From Pseudoalteromonas sp. '520P1 No. 423' (lineage in GTDB: Bacteria; Pseudomonadota; Gammaproteobacteria; Enterobacterales; Alteromonadaceae): a stretch of 64,000 nucleotides of DNA. The DNA lies in contig NZ_BBZB01000001.1 of assembly GCF_001269985.1 (NCBI RefSeq), positions 1,364,001 through 1,428,000 of the forward strand. The letters run 5' to 3'. A program made the translations under genes and the position numbers. Of the stretch, positions 46,951 through 57,034 are shown one piece after another. Position 1 is the stretch's first letter. Each line of letters begins with the position of its first letter. The notes beneath the pieces were generated by a model. It had not been told where the DNA came from, ran no database searches, and saw only the letters and a list, made by a program, of their open reading frames with translations.

Positions 46951-48384
46951 CAGACGTCATCTCCGAGTTGTTTTATCGGAGATCTTCTCTTTAAAACTAC
47001 TTAATATTTTAAATAATTTAGTTTGAACGACATAAACCTAAAACAAGATTCCCGATCAAAACCCCTCGGGAATGACGGGGTTTAGCATTTGCTTATTAGA
47101 AAAGCTCAACTTAATAGGTTGTATAATTTAAATAAGCAAACTCGAAGCTAAATTCAAAAAAGCTCCCACAGGCGTCGTCTCCGAAGTGTTTTATCGGAGA
47201 TCTTCTCTTTAAAACTACTTAATATTTTAAATAATTTAGTTTGAACGACATAAACCTAAAACAAGATTCCCGATCAAAACCCCTCGGGAATGACGGGGTT
47301 TAGCATTTTCTTATTAGAAAAGCTCAACTTAATAGGTTGTATAATTTAAATAAGCAAACTCGAAGCTAAATTCAAAAAAGCTCCCACAGACGTCATCTCC
47401 GAAGTGTTTTATCGGAGATCTTCTCTTTAAAACTACTTAATATTTTAAATAATTTAGTTTGAACGACATAAACCTAAAACAAGATTCCCGATCAAAACCC
47501 CTCGGGAATGACGGGGTTTAGCATTTGCTTATTAGAAAAGCTCAACTTAATAGGTTGTATAATTTAAATAAGCAAACTCGAAGCTAAATTCAAAAAAGCT
47601 CGCACAGGCGTCGTCCCCGAAGTGTTTTATCGGAGATCTTCTCTTTAAAACTACTTAATATTTTAAATAATTTAGTTTGAACGACATAAACCTAAAACAA
47701 GATTCCCGATCAAAACCCCTCGGGAATGACGGGGTTTAGCATTTTCTTATTAGAAAAGCTCAACTTAATAGGTTGTATAATTTAAATAAGCAAACTCGAA
47801 GCTAAATTCAAAAAAGCTCCCACAGGCGTCGTCTCCCAAGAGTTCAATCGGAGATCTTCTCTTTAAAACTACTTATTTTTTAAGTTATTTAGTTTGAGCT
47901 ATATAAGTACAAAACAAGATTCCCGATAAATAAACCTCGGGAATGACGGGGTTTAGCATTTGCTTATTAGAAAAGCTCAACTTAATAGGTTGTATAATTT
48001 AAATAAGCAAACTCGAAGCTAAATTCAAAAAAGCTCCCACAGACGTCATCTCCGAAGTGTTTTATCGGAGATCTTCTCTTTAAAACTACTTAATATTTTA
48101 AATAATTTAGTTTGAACGACATAAACCTAAAACAAGATTCCCGATCAAAACCCCTCGGGAATGACGGGGTTTAGCATTTGCTTATTAGAAAAGCTCAACT
48201 TAATAGATTGTATAATTTAAATAAGCAAACTCGAAGCTAAATTCAAAAAAGCTCCCACAGGCGTCATCTCCCAAGAGTTCAATCGGAGATCTTCTCTTTA
48301 AAACTACTTATTTTTTAAGTTATTTAGTTTGAGCTATATAAGTACAAAACAAGATTCCCGATAAAGATACTAAGAGAATGACAA
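46951..48384. repeat. tandem array of ~6.6 copies of a 218-bp hairpin-rich repeat
   Basis: Unit starts are 46951, 47169, 47387, 47605, 47823, 48040 and 48258 (last partial). Each unit has two stem-loops: CTCCGAAGTGTTTTATCGGAG and ATTCCCGA...TCGGGAAT. Units 1 and 3 share variants ACGTCAT and ATTTGC, units 2 and 4 share GCGTCGT and ATTTTC, implying duplication of a 436-bp dimer; units 5 and 7 are a divergent subtype with CTCCCAAGAGTTCAATCGG. The period is not a multiple of three, so it is not coding. It lies between convergent genes. Confidence 0.95.
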
Positions 48385-48433
48385 GTGGATATCATAATGT
48401 TTATTCCAGAGCTATTTATTATAACTGTTCATA

Positions 48434-49453
48434 TCAATCATCAAATCCAGATACATACTCAGAAGTAATTTTATTTAATCTTAGTTTTTCAGCATCACTA
48501 ATAAAACTTGCTTCAATGGCATTGTAAGTAAACTTCGCGATCTCACTTTTGTTCATTTCATGTGCTTGCGCTAAGGCTAAAAAGTTACTATTCATGTAAC
48601 CACCAAAGTATGCAGGATCATCAGAATTAACAGTGACACATGCACCCATTCTTAAAAGCTTAACTATGTTATGTTGTGTCATATTTTTAAATACACATAA
48701 TTTCACATTAGATAACGGACATACAGTTAAGGGCGTTTGTTGTGAAATTAATTGCTCAAGTAATTTTTGATCATCAATACAACGCACACCATGATCAATG
48801 CGTGATACGCTAAGTAAGTTTAAGGCATCTGAAATATAACTCGCAGGGCCTTCTTCTCCTGCATGGGCAACAGTTAAAAACCCAAGCTTAATTGCTTGTT
48901 GGAAAACACGTTCAAACTTTTCTGGCGGATTGCCTAACTCTGATGAATCTAATCCAACAGCAATGATTTTATCTTGAAAGGGTTTTGCTTGCTCTAAAGT
49001 ATTAAAAGCGGAATCTTCATCTAAATGGCGTAAAAAACTCATAATTAAATGGCTACTAATATTAAGTTGTTGTTTTGCTTTTTTTAATGCTCTATCAATG
49101 CCATTTATGACAGTAGCAAAAGCAATACCGCGGTCGGTATGGGTTTGCGGATCAAAAAATATCTCTGTGTGAATTACATTATCTTGCTTACAGCGTAATA
49201 AATATTCCCATGTTAACTCAAAGAAATCTTGCTCATGAATAAGTACATTAGCGCCTTGATAATAAATATCTAAAAAAGACTGTAAGTCCTCAAACTCGTA
49301 CGCTTTAGCGACTTCTTCAGGGTTATTAAATGGAATATCAACATTGTTACGTTTGGCGAGTTTGAACATGAGTTGAGGCTCCAGAGAGCCCTCAATATGA
49401 AGGTGTAACTCTACTTTAGGTAAACCAGTTATAAAGGCTTTATGCATAGGCAA
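48434..49453 (-). CDS. adenine deaminase of the adenosine deaminase superfamily
   Basis: A 339-residue TIM-barrel amidohydrolase: [16 protein letters not shown] gives the first HxH metal ligands, [14 protein letters not shown] the His/Glu pair, [10 protein letters not shown] another His and [13 protein letters not shown] the Asp pair. The SDDPAYF variant is typical of the adenine deaminase (ADE) branch rather than adenosine deaminase, so hydrolysis of adenine to hypoxanthine in purine salvage is the best guess. An ATG two codons in (MHKAF) is an alternative start. It is monocistronic, facing the repeat array. Confidence 0.82.
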   Translation of the reverse strand: MPMHKAFITGLPKVELHLHIEGSLEPQLMFKLAKRNNVDIPFNNPEEVAKAYEFEDLQSFLDIYYQGANVLIHEQDFFELTWEYLLRCKQDNVIHTEIFFDPQTHTDRGIAFATVINGIDRALKKAKQQLNISSHLIMSFLRHLDEDSAFNTLEQAKPFQDKIIAVGLDSSELGNPPEKFERVFQQAIKLGFLTVAHAGEEGPASYISDALNLLSVSRIDHGVRCIDDQKLLEQLISQQTPLTVCPLSNVKLCVFKNMTQHNIVKLLRMGACVTVNSDDPAYFGGYMNSNFLALAQAHEMNKSEIAKFTYNAIEASFISDAEKLRLNKITSEYVSGFDD

Positions 49454-49521
49454 GTACTCAAAAGGATAAAAGCTTACCTTTAAGTATATACCTAAAATTC
49501 ATTTACGAGGAAACGCTATAG

Positions 49522-50448
49522 TTAGTTAAGTTCAAAAACCCGGCTAAATACATCGCTCAGTAATTTGACCTTATTGATTTCTCTAGGTGACTTTTTACTC
49601 ACTAAAGATAAATTAAATTGATAGGTTAAAGAACTAGGTTGGATTATTCGCATAAGTCCCATATTAAGCTCATGCTGAATATAACTTTGAGGCATATAAC
49701 CGATATAACGCCCGGATAAAATCATAGATTTACGAGTATCAAACTGATAAGCCTTAGCTGCTAAATTTAATTTAATGAGCTGATTTTTGCCTGACATATC
49801 AATATCAATACCAGGGTGAATCGCTAAAGCAGAAGCTAAGTCTTCATCTGTGATTAGGGTATCAACTTTATTAAAAAATGGATGAGAATGTGCACAACAT
49901 AAATAAATAGGCTCATTACATAAAGGCGTATAACTTAAGCCTTCAATTTGTTGATAATCAGGGAAAATACCAATATGTGTTTTATCTTTTAATAATGATT
50001 TTTCAATATTAGAAATTGAATCACCATCTAATACTAAATGTAGATTGGGCGAACTGTCGTGAACTTCTTGAATTACTTGCGCCATTTTTTGTTGTTTTGC
50101 ATGATCTAATTGGTCGGCACATAAAATAACCAGTTCACCACTTAATTCTTTGCCTAACGTGCCTACAAGTAATGAAAAATCATTTAATGAATCAAATAAG
50201 CTAATTACCGCGCGATATACGGCTTGTCCATCTTCAGTAAGTGAAAAACCACCTCTACCTCTTAAACAAAGTTTGAGTTTCATTCTAGACTCAAGATTAG
50301 ACATATGAACACTTATGGTAGAGCGAGTAACGCCTAGTGCAGTTTCGGCAGCAGCAAAACCGCCATGCTCTACAACACATACAAAAATACGTAATAAACG
50401 TAAATCATACTCAGTGATCGGTTTGGGAATGATAGAAGATTTATTCAA
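49522..50448 (-). CDS. LysR-type regulator of the gab genes
   Basis: The 308-residue protein has the LysR helix-turn-helix (LLRIFVCVVEHGGFAAAETA, LGVTRSTISVHMSNLESRM) and a two-lobed effector domain. It is divergent from gabD with 109 bp between them, the standard arrangement for LysR control of a catabolic operon. Palindromic AT-rich sites lie in the gap. The likely signal is GABA, a polyamine intermediate or succinate semialdehyde, but this is inference. Confidence 0.88.
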   Translation of the reverse strand: MNKSSIIPKPITEYDLRLLRIFVCVVEHGGFAAAETALGVTRSTISVHMSNLESRMKLKLCLRGRGGFSLTEDGQAVYRAVISLFDSLNDFSLLVGTLGKELSGELVILCADQLDHAKQQKMAQVIQEVHDSSPNLHLVLDGDSISNIEKSLLKDKTHIGIFPDYQQIEGLSYTPLCNEPIYLCCAHSHPFFNKVDTLITDEDLASALAIHPGIDIDMSGKNQLIKLNLAAKAYQFDTRKSMILSGRYIGYMPQSYIQHELNMGLMRIIQPSSLTYQFNLSLVSKKSPREINKVKLLSDVFSRVFELN

Positions 50449-50461
50449 AATTCGGCTCTAT

Positions 50462-50479
50462 GTTTTATCATTATAAAAC
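50462..50479. promoter_or_regulatory. putative LysR operator between lysR and gabD
   Basis: GTTTTATCATTATAAAAC is a perfect 7-bp palindrome with a 4-bp centre in the divergent intergenic region; a looser GGTT...AACC repeat follows at 50485-50507. Such sites suit LysR binding, but without footprint data this is tentative. Confidence 0.45.
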
Positions 50480-50557
50480 TTAAGGTTTAATGTTTTGTAT
50501 TTAACCTGAGTTGAATTTGTTATTCAATAGATAAAACATTTTGCATTGGAGACTAAT

Positions 50558-52030
50558 GTGCGCATTTTACAAGATCATGGCTTACAAGATGAAAAGCTAT
50601 TAAAAACGTTTTCTTATATCAATGGTAGTTGGCATAGCAGTGAGAGTGAGTTTGATGTAACTAACCCTGCAAATGGTGAATTAGTAGCAAGCGTAAATAA
50701 TGCTGGCATTGTTGAAACTGAGCTTGCTGTTAAAGCGGCAAAAGATGCATTAAAAGCATGGTCTGCTAAATCGGCAAACGAGCGTGCTGGTTTATTAAGA
50801 AACTGGTTTAATTTGATGATGCAGCATCAAGATGATCTTGGTCGCATATTAACGCTAGAGCAAGGTAAACCATTAGCAGAAGCAAAAGGCGAAATTGCCT
50901 ACGGTGCTGCATTTATTGAATGGTTTGCTGAAGAAGGTAAACGTGTTTATGGCGATGTGATCCCTAGTCCTTCAGGCGATAAACGCATTATTGTTGTAAA
51001 ACAACCTGTAGGTGTTGTGGCTTCAATTACACCTTGGAATTTTCCTAATGCAATGATTGCACGTAAGGCTGCTGCTGCTTTAGCGGCTGGCTGTACATTT
51101 GTAGTACGCCCTGCAACATTAACACCTTTATCGGCACTTGCTATGGCTGAATTAGCAGAGCGCGCAGGCATACCCGCAGGCGTATTTAATGTTGTAGTCG
51201 GTGAAGACTCTCGTGGTATGGGAAAAGTACTCACTCAACATCCTGATATCGCTAAATTTACTTTTACTGGTTCTACAGGTGTAGGTAAAACGCTTATTGG
51301 TCAATGTGCAAGCACAGTTAAAAAAGTATCTATGGAATTAGGTGGCAATGCACCCTTTATTGTTTTTAACGATGCAGATATAGATGCAGCAGTACAAGGT
51401 GCTTTAGTTTCTAAATACAGAAACGCAGGCCAAACCTGTGTTTGTACTAACCGTATTTTAGTGCAAAAAGAAGTATTAGCAGAATTTACTGAAAAGTTTG
51501 CGACAGAAGTAGAAAAACTATCATTAGGTAATGGCTTAAACGAGGGTATTAATATTGGCCCTATGATCTCTAAAAATGCCGTGAGTGATGTTGAAAAACT
51601 GGTAAATGATTCTATTGCAGTAGGCGCACAATTAAAAATTGGCGGCAAAGCTACGGAGGCAGGCGAAAACTTTTATAAACCTACCATATTAACTAACGTG
51701 ACAAATGATATGCCAATTGCTAATAACGAAATATTTGGCCCTGTATCTCCTATCATTGCATTTGATAGCGAAGAGCAAGCAATACAATTGGCAAATGATA
51801 CCCAATATGGTTTAGCTGCTTATTTTTACTCGCGTGATATTGGCCGTATTTGGCGTGTCGCTGAAGGTTTAGAGTACGGCATGGTAGGTATTAACGAAGG
51901 CATTATTTCAAATGCAGCAGCGCCATTTGGTGGTGTTAAACAGTCTGGTAACGGTAGAGAAGGTTCTAAATATGGTTTAGATGATTATTTAGAAATCAAA
52001 TATCTATGCATGGGCGGTCTTGATAAGTAA
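50558..52030 (+). CDS. gabD: succinate-semialdehyde dehydrogenase GabD
   Basis: Starting at GTG 50558, placed seven bases after GGAG, gives 490 residues; the longer frame from TTG 50546 would overlap its own ribosome site. Motifs: TPWNFPNAMIARKAAAALAA, FTGSTGVGKTL (NAD(P) site), MELGGNAPFIV with the general base Glu, and GQTCVCTNRI with the catalytic Cys. It oxidises succinate semialdehyde to succinate, the last step of the GABA shunt. gabT follows 52 bp downstream. Confidence 0.93.
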   Translation: MRILQDHGLQDEKLLKTFSYINGSWHSSESEFDVTNPANGELVASVNNAGIVETELAVKAAKDALKAWSAKSANERAGLLRNWFNLMMQHQDDLGRILTLEQGKPLAEAKGEIAYGAAFIEWFAEEGKRVYGDVIPSPSGDKRIIVVKQPVGVVASITPWNFPNAMIARKAAAALAAGCTFVVRPATLTPLSALAMAELAERAGIPAGVFNVVVGEDSRGMGKVLTQHPDIAKFTFTGSTGVGKTLIGQCASTVKKVSMELGGNAPFIVFNDADIDAAVQGALVSKYRNAGQTCVCTNRILVQKEVLAEFTEKFATEVEKLSLGNGLNEGINIGPMISKNAVSDVEKLVNDSIAVGAQLKIGGKATEAGENFYKPTILTNVTNDMPIANNEIFGPVSPIIAFDSEEQAIQLANDTQYGLAAYFYSRDIGRIWRVAEGLEYGMVGINEGIISNAAAPFGGVKQSGNGREGSKYGLDDYLEIKYLCMGGLDK

Positions 52031-52082
52031 TAAAACTTTTTATCACGTATTAATTATACGAATAGAATTTAGGTAAATAAAA

Positions 52083-53366
52083 ATGACAAACGCAAATTTA
52101 CAAGCAAGAAAAACCAAAGTGATCGCCCGTGGCCAAGGCAATGTATATCCAGTATATGTAGAGCGCGCTGAAAACTCAGAGCTTTGGGATGTTGAAGGTA
52201 AACGTTACATAGATTTTGGCACTGGTATTGCCGTATGTAATACAGGTCATAGTCATCCAAAAGTTGTGAATGCCGTAAAAGAACAGTTAGATAAATTTAG
52301 TCATACTTGTGTGATGGTAAATCCATACGAAGTAGCGGTTGAGCTTGCTGAAAAGTTAGTTGAAGCAGCCCCTGGCGATTCAGATAAAAAAGCTATTTTT
52401 GTATCAACAGGTGCAGAAGCCGTTGAAAACTGTGTGAAAATAGCACGCGCACATACAGGTCGTCGTGGTGTCATTGCCTTTAACGGTGGTTTTCATGGTC
52501 GCACAAATTTAACCATGGCACTCACAGGTAAAATAACACCTTATAAAAACTTATTTGGGCCTTTCCCTGGTGATATCTTTCATGCACCTTTTCCTGTGGC
52601 ATGCCACGATATTACTGTTAAGGGATCTTTAAAGGCGATAGAGAACTTATTTAAAGTAGATATTGCACCAACTGATGTCGCAGCCATTATTGTAGAGCCA
52701 GTACAAGGTGAGGGCGGTTTTTATGCCGCTCCAACTGAATTCTTACAAGCTTTACGTAAAATATGTGATGAACATGGCATCGTATTAATAGCTGATGAAA
52801 TTCAAACAGGCTTTGGCCGTACTGGTAAAATGTTTAGCTTTGAACATAGCGCTGTTGAAGCTGATTTGATGACAATGGCAAAAGGTATTGCTGGTGGTTT
52901 CCCAATTGCTGCAGTTGTTGGTAAAAGTGACATAATGGATGCGCCATTACCAGGTGGGTTAGGGGGGACTTATGGTGGTTCGCCAGTTGCCTGTGCTGCA
53001 GCAATTGCAGTATTAGATGTGATTAAAGAAGAAAATTTAATTGAGCGTTCTAATCAAATAGGTGCTTTATTTAATGAACGATTATCAGCATTAAAATCAC
53101 AGTATCCAGATTTAATTTTAGATGTGAGAAATCAAGGATCTATGATTGCGATGGAGCTAATTGTTGGTGGTGATTCAGAACAAGCTAATACTGAGCTAAC
53201 ACAGGCTATTATCGGTCAAGCTGCCCAATATGGCTTGGTGCTACTAGCCTGTGGTTTTTATGGCAATGTAATTCGTTTTTTACCAGCCTTAACAATAAGC
53301 GATGAATTAGCCAACGAAGGGCTTGATATTTTTAATGATTTATTTAAAAGCTTAGTAGATGCATAA
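52083..53366 (+). CDS. gabT: 4-aminobutyrate aminotransferase GabT
   Basis: A 427-residue class III PLP aminotransferase: YIDFGTGIAVCNTGHSHPKV, STGAEAVENCVKIARAHTGR, FHGRT, the PLP Asp in LIADEIQTGFGRTG, and TMAKGIAGGFPIAAV with the Schiff-base Lys. It converts GABA and 2-oxoglutarate to succinate semialdehyde and glutamate, feeding GabD. The pair forms one operon ending at a strong terminator. Confidence 0.94.
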   Translation: MTNANLQARKTKVIARGQGNVYPVYVERAENSELWDVEGKRYIDFGTGIAVCNTGHSHPKVVNAVKEQLDKFSHTCVMVNPYEVAVELAEKLVEAAPGDSDKKAIFVSTGAEAVENCVKIARAHTGRRGVIAFNGGFHGRTNLTMALTGKITPYKNLFGPFPGDIFHAPFPVACHDITVKGSLKAIENLFKVDIAPTDVAAIIVEPVQGEGGFYAAPTEFLQALRKICDEHGIVLIADEIQTGFGRTGKMFSFEHSAVEADLMTMAKGIAGGFPIAAVVGKSDIMDAPLPGGLGGTYGGSPVACAAAIAVLDVIKEENLIERSNQIGALFNERLSALKSQYPDLILDVRNQGSMIAMELIVGGDSEQANTELTQAIIGQAAQYGLVLLACGFYGNVIRFLPALTISDELANEGLDIFNDLFKSLVDA

Positions 53367-53416
53367 ATAATTTAATGCATTAATATACTGTATAAACACC
53401 ATTTAATGCGTGTTGT

Positions 53417-53447
53417 AGCCAATATCGGTATCGATATTGGCTTTTTT
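53417..53447 (+). terminator. Rho-independent terminator of gabDT
   Basis: AGCCAATATCG and CGATATTGGCT form an 11-bp stem over GTAT, followed by TTTTTT. Confidence 0.9.
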
Positions 53448-53582
53448 ATTTATTAATTAGCGTATAATTTGATTTAGAATAAAGCATCTATTTCTTATTT
53501 GATTAATAATGTTTTATTAAACTTTTAATATTTTGAAATTAAAGCTTTATTTTATAAACAAATAAACTAGATTGTAATTTAG

Positions 53583-53831
53583 ATGCTAAAAGTAGGCATA
53601 CTAATTTACGCCTTATATCAAAGATTTGATATACCAGCATTAGTAAGCTTTTTCATGTTTGGCTCGGCAGTTCTTTTTGCATTTATGTTGGGACTTGAAA
53701 AAGATAGCCTAGAAAAAGGCGAAATGACAGTTGCAGAAATAAAACGTGAACAACGTAAAATTTTAAGATTTAGAACTAGCTTAATATTAAGTATGTTAGG
53801 TTCAATTACTTTAGTAACAGTTAAAGCCTAG
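53583..53831 (+). CDS. small membrane protein, unknown function
   Basis: An 82-residue ORF with two hydrophobic segments (ALVSFFMFGSAVLFAFMLGL and SLILSMLGSITLVTVKA) joined by a charged loop (KDSLEKGEMTVAEIKREQRK). The pattern suggests an inner-membrane hairpin protein. There is no recognised domain, and it stands alone between the gabDT terminator and a dispersed repeat. Confidence 0.5.
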   Translation: MLKVGILIYALYQRFDIPALVSFFMFGSAVLFAFMLGLEKDSLEKGEMTVAEIKREQRKILRFRTSLILSMLGSITLVTVKA

Positions 53832-53904
53832 CTTTCTTATCACTCTCAACCAATGCTAAATTGTGCTCTTTGGTCAGAACTGGAGCTGCACTTTAGTTAT
53901 TTCT

Positions 53905-53990
53905 TAATGTTTTATCGGAGATCTAGCTAAAATAAGATTCCCGATATAAACCCCTCGGGAATGATGGATTTTAGCATGATGTTAGAGCTA
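53905..53990. repeat. single dispersed copy related to the 218-bp repeat
   Basis: GTTTTATCGGAGATCTAGCT, then AAGATTCCCGATATAAACCC and CTCGGGAATGATGG match the core of the 46.9-48.4 kb unit, including the ATTCCCGA/TCGGGAAT hairpin, but the spacing between the two blocks is shorter. Confidence 0.8.
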
Positions 53991-54023
53991 TTTTAGTTTT
54001 TTAAATCACAAAAAACAAAAACC

Positions 54024-54305
54024 CTAAGTGCGATATAAAATCTTAATAACATGCCAGCCAAATTTAGTTTTAACTAAATGAGGTGTTAGAACCTCTTTAC
54101 TAAAAACCACTTTATCAAATGCAGGAACCATAGTGCCTTTTGCGAATTCACCTAAGCTACCACCTGCTTTTTTACCTGATGGACACGTTGAATGTTTTTT
54201 GGCTAACACATGAAACTTAGCGCCTTTATTCAACTGCTTGATAATGTCTTCTGCTTGTTCTTTATGCTTTACTAAAATGTGTAAAGCCGATGCTGTACGT
54301 GCCAT
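54024..54305 (-). CDS. ppiC: peptidyl-prolyl cis-trans isomerase C (parvulin)
   Basis: A 93-residue stand-alone parvulin: [59 protein letters not shown] and [13 protein letters not shown]. All parvulin blocks are present without a signal peptide, as in E. coli PpiC, so it is a cytosolic proline isomerase. It is followed by a dispersed repeat and preceded by a GGDEF gene on the same strand. Confidence 0.95.
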   Translation of the reverse strand: MARTASALHILVKHKEQAEDIIKQLNKGAKFHVLAKKHSTCPSGKKAGGSLGEFAKGTMVPAFDKVVFSKEVLTPHLVKTKFGWHVIKILYRT

Positions 54306-54384
54306 GTTAACCTCATAAATATTTACGTTTTAAATTATATCATGAGTCATGATTAAGTCGCTAAAGGCTTTGCGGATTAGTTTG

Positions 54385-55353
54385 TTATTTACTCTCATTT
54401 TTATGTATATACATTTTTTTATCTGTAATATTTATCATTTCTTGAAGTGTGTATTGACTGTCGTATTCAAATACTTCAGCACCATAGCTGACACCTAAAC
54501 CGGCATCTGTTGAAATTGTTTTACAAAACCGATTAAAACTCTGAACAATATCCTGACTCCATTCATCTATAAAACTTTCACTATTGCTCAGTATCATCAC
54601 AATAAACTCATCACCGCCAAGCCTTGCTTTGATATCTGAATCTCTAGTATGCGTTTGTATCGTATTGGCGAACTCTTTTATTAATAAATCGCCTATGTCA
54701 TGACCTAAATTATCATTGGCAAACTTTAAGTTATTAATATCGAAATATATAAAAGCGAGTTTTTTTTCAAACCTTATCGCATCTTTTATTCTTTGATGGG
54801 CGAGAGTTTCAAATCCTCTACGGTTGTATAGTTGTGTTAACTCATCGGTTAAAGCTAGGGCACTTATTTTTTCATAATTAATCAGATGCTTTAGATCACT
54901 TTCTATTATTTCTTTAAATTGTGACAGTAGATGGACCAATATTTTAGGGTACACAGTTGCTTTAGTATCGATCACACAAATAGAACCAAATAAACTTTGA
55001 TCGGGCCAAAAAATAGGAAACCCTAAATAAGATCGTACAGCGCCTTCTGCAACTGGTGGAGAGTCTCGCCATTTTTCAGAACCAAGTGCATCATTTATAT
55101 ATAAAGAATTTCGAGTCTCCATCATTTCACGGCAAAAACTTTGAATGTCGTAGGGCCAGCATGAGTTTATTTCTAAAAAATTATTTGGATTTTTACTGGT
55201 TGAAATAACATTGAATTCATTTTGCCTAAATTGAATGATAGTGCCACTTGCAGCATTATAAAGCTCAGCAATAATATTCACGACATTTTGCCATTGTTTA
55301 TAATTAACTTCAGGATGTGGGTACTGAATTAAACAAGCTTGAGTATCAATCAT
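54385..55353 (-). CDS. GAF-GGDEF diguanylate cyclase
   Basis: A 322-residue soluble protein with an N-terminal GAF domain (~15-155; SYLGFPIFWPDQSLFGSICV) and a GGDEF domain (~160-320) including LTDELTQLYNRRGFETLAHQ and ARLGGDEFIVMI. The GGDEF signature is canonical, so it should make c-di-GMP; the I-site RxxD is unclear (TRDSDIKARLGG may supply it). The lack of membrane segments means it senses a cytosolic ligand or redox signal. Confidence 0.92.
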   Translation of the reverse strand: MIDTQACLIQYPHPEVNYKQWQNVVNIIAELYNAASGTIIQFRQNEFNVISTSKNPNNFLEINSCWPYDIQSFCREMMETRNSLYINDALGSEKWRDSPPVAEGAVRSYLGFPIFWPDQSLFGSICVIDTKATVYPKILVHLLSQFKEIIESDLKHLINYEKISALALTDELTQLYNRRGFETLAHQRIKDAIRFEKKLAFIYFDINNLKFANDNLGHDIGDLLIKEFANTIQTHTRDSDIKARLGGDEFIVMILSNSESFIDEWSQDIVQSFNRFCKTISTDAGLGVSYGAEVFEYDSQYTLQEMINITDKKMYIHKNESK

Positions 55354-55533
55354 AATTAAACTTTTACAGCTATTGATATTAAATATAGGTCAGTTTGTTT
55401 GTTTTATAAACACGATTTATGAATTCAAAAATTATTAATGAGCGTTATTTACTTCAAAAAAATATATAGTTGAGCTTTGTTCCTAAAAATGCTCAACTAT
55501 CATCATTATTAATTTTAACAATAACAATAAGAT

Positions 55534-56403
55534 ATGCTTTTAGATATTTTGGGTATTTTAATCGCCTTTTGCTCAGTCATGCTAATGTTTAGTTTAGTAG
55601 TCACTGCTTTTATTCAGTTTTTACAAAATAACTTAAAATGGCGAACAGCGCATTTAAAGTTAGGATTAACAGCATTAGCTACTCATATATTCAAAATTAA
55701 CAATAGTTGGGTGTCGCAGAGATCTTTAAATGATTCACTACTGGATTTAATGAGGCCAACTATTAAAGCCAATCGAGGCGGCTTGTTTTATCAGCTATTT
55801 AGAAACTATGAACGTGGGCATATAAATGATGAAGAAATAAAAGCGGTACTCACAAACTTACATCAACAAAGTGACTGTAATACTAAACCTGATTTAGATA
55901 CATTATTAAATGAAGCCGATAGATTTTTTGCGAGAATAGAAACAGAAATGAGTAGTCATTTTACGCGAAAAACCCACTTTTGGTCATTTATAGTTGCAGG
56001 TATATTTGTGATTTTGTTTCAATTAGATACATTCTCAGTACTGAATAAGGTATCTCAAGATAAGACTTATAGAGACAGTTTAGTTAATCAAGCGCAACAA
56101 CAAATTAATAAACCTTATGAAGATTGTCGTGTTTTTACTCAGTTTGAAAATATTCAATCTTGTTTAATATCACAGCAAAAAAATGCGGCTTTATATGGAT
56201 TTACCTTATTACCAAAAGGCGAGTCTCATTTTTATAAGGCGGGTGAGCAGCAAAGCCACAAAACCATATGGCAATTACTGTCTTTTTGGATTGGCATGAT
56301 GATTTCAACCATATTCATCTCACTAGGTGCACCATTTTGGTTTAATCGAATCAAAACTTTAATTCAACTAAAAGATAAATTGAGTAAAGTCTCAGTTAAG
56401 TAG
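55534..56403 (+). CDS. membrane protein of unknown function
   Basis: A 289-residue protein with an N-terminal membrane helix (LGILIAFCSVMLMFSLVVTA), a ~120-residue cytoplasmic helical region, a middle helix (FIVAGIFVILFQLDTF), a periplasmic-like segment containing two Cys (YEDCRVFTQFENIQSCLIS) and a C-terminal helix ending SLGAPFWFNRIKTLIQLKDK. The last motif recurs in bacterial membrane proteins of this size that have no assigned function. It is monocistronic, convergent with exbD. Confidence 0.6.
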   Translation: MLLDILGILIAFCSVMLMFSLVVTAFIQFLQNNLKWRTAHLKLGLTALATHIFKINNSWVSQRSLNDSLLDLMRPTIKANRGGLFYQLFRNYERGHINDEEIKAVLTNLHQQSDCNTKPDLDTLLNEADRFFARIETEMSSHFTRKTHFWSFIVAGIFVILFQLDTFSVLNKVSQDKTYRDSLVNQAQQQINKPYEDCRVFTQFENIQSCLISQQKNAALYGFTLLPKGESHFYKAGEQQSHKTIWQLLSFWIGMMISTIFISLGAPFWFNRIKTLIQLKDKLSKVSVK

Positions 56404-56481
56404 TTAATACTGAATTAGTATCGAATATAATCATCATTGATGGCTTATATTCGATACTATCAAGTGAGTATTTATAAATAA

Positions 56482-56886
56482 TTAAATGGCTTGTGAAGTG
56501 AGCGCTATTGGGTAATCACCCATGAGTGTTACCTGATCCATAACTGTTACTAATGTTTGATGAGTGCTATCAAGGTCCGCATTTATTTGTATTGTTTGAA
56601 TTGAAAAATTAGCGCCTATTCTAGCAATATTGGCTGCAACACGTTCAGCGTCTACTTGTCGGTTATCCATCCAAATAATATTATCTTTATCAATTGCAAT
56701 TTGTACGCTTTTTGAAGTTTGATTTTTCTGTGAATTACTTTGAGGTCGGCTAAGTTCTATGCCTTTGGCCTTTACAAATGTGGTAGTGACAATAAAGAAT
56801 ATTAAAAGAATAAACACAACATCGAGCATTGGGTTCATATCTACTTCTGCATCAATTTTTGGTTCATGAGATTTATTTTTCATCAT
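56482..56886 (-). CDS. exbD: ExbD/TolR family biopolymer transport protein (orphan)
   Basis: I start at the ATG at 56886, which has AAGGA seven bases upstream, giving 134 residues; the longer frame from 56982 adds an atypical leader. The protein has the ExbD plan: short cytoplasmic tail, one TM helix with the conserved Asp (MNPMLDVVFILLIFFIVTTT), then a periplasmic domain ending in LMGDYPIALTSQ. ExbD works with ExbB to energise TonB. No exbB or tonB is in the window, so it must pair with a distant partner. Confidence 0.88.
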   Translation of the reverse strand: MMKNKSHEPKIDAEVDMNPMLDVVFILLIFFIVTTTFVKAKGIELSRPQSNSQKNQTSKSVQIAIDKDNIIWMDNRQVDAERVAANIARIGANFSIQTIQINADLDSTHQTLVTVMDQVTLMGDYPIALTSQAI

Positions 56887-57034
56887 ACTGGTTTCCTTGT
56901 GTTTTATAGATTGCTGCTTTGAAAAATAAATCAAAGCAGCGCTTAAAAACTGAGTACCTAATTTAAAACTATCAGAACTCACAAGGGGTTATCGTTAAAT
57001 CATTGTTAATATAATGATTTGTAACATTTTAATA

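Noticed and set aside
46951..48384. CRISPR array suggested by regular tandem repeats
   Set aside because: The whole 218-bp unit is repeated without unique spacers, and no cas genes are present.
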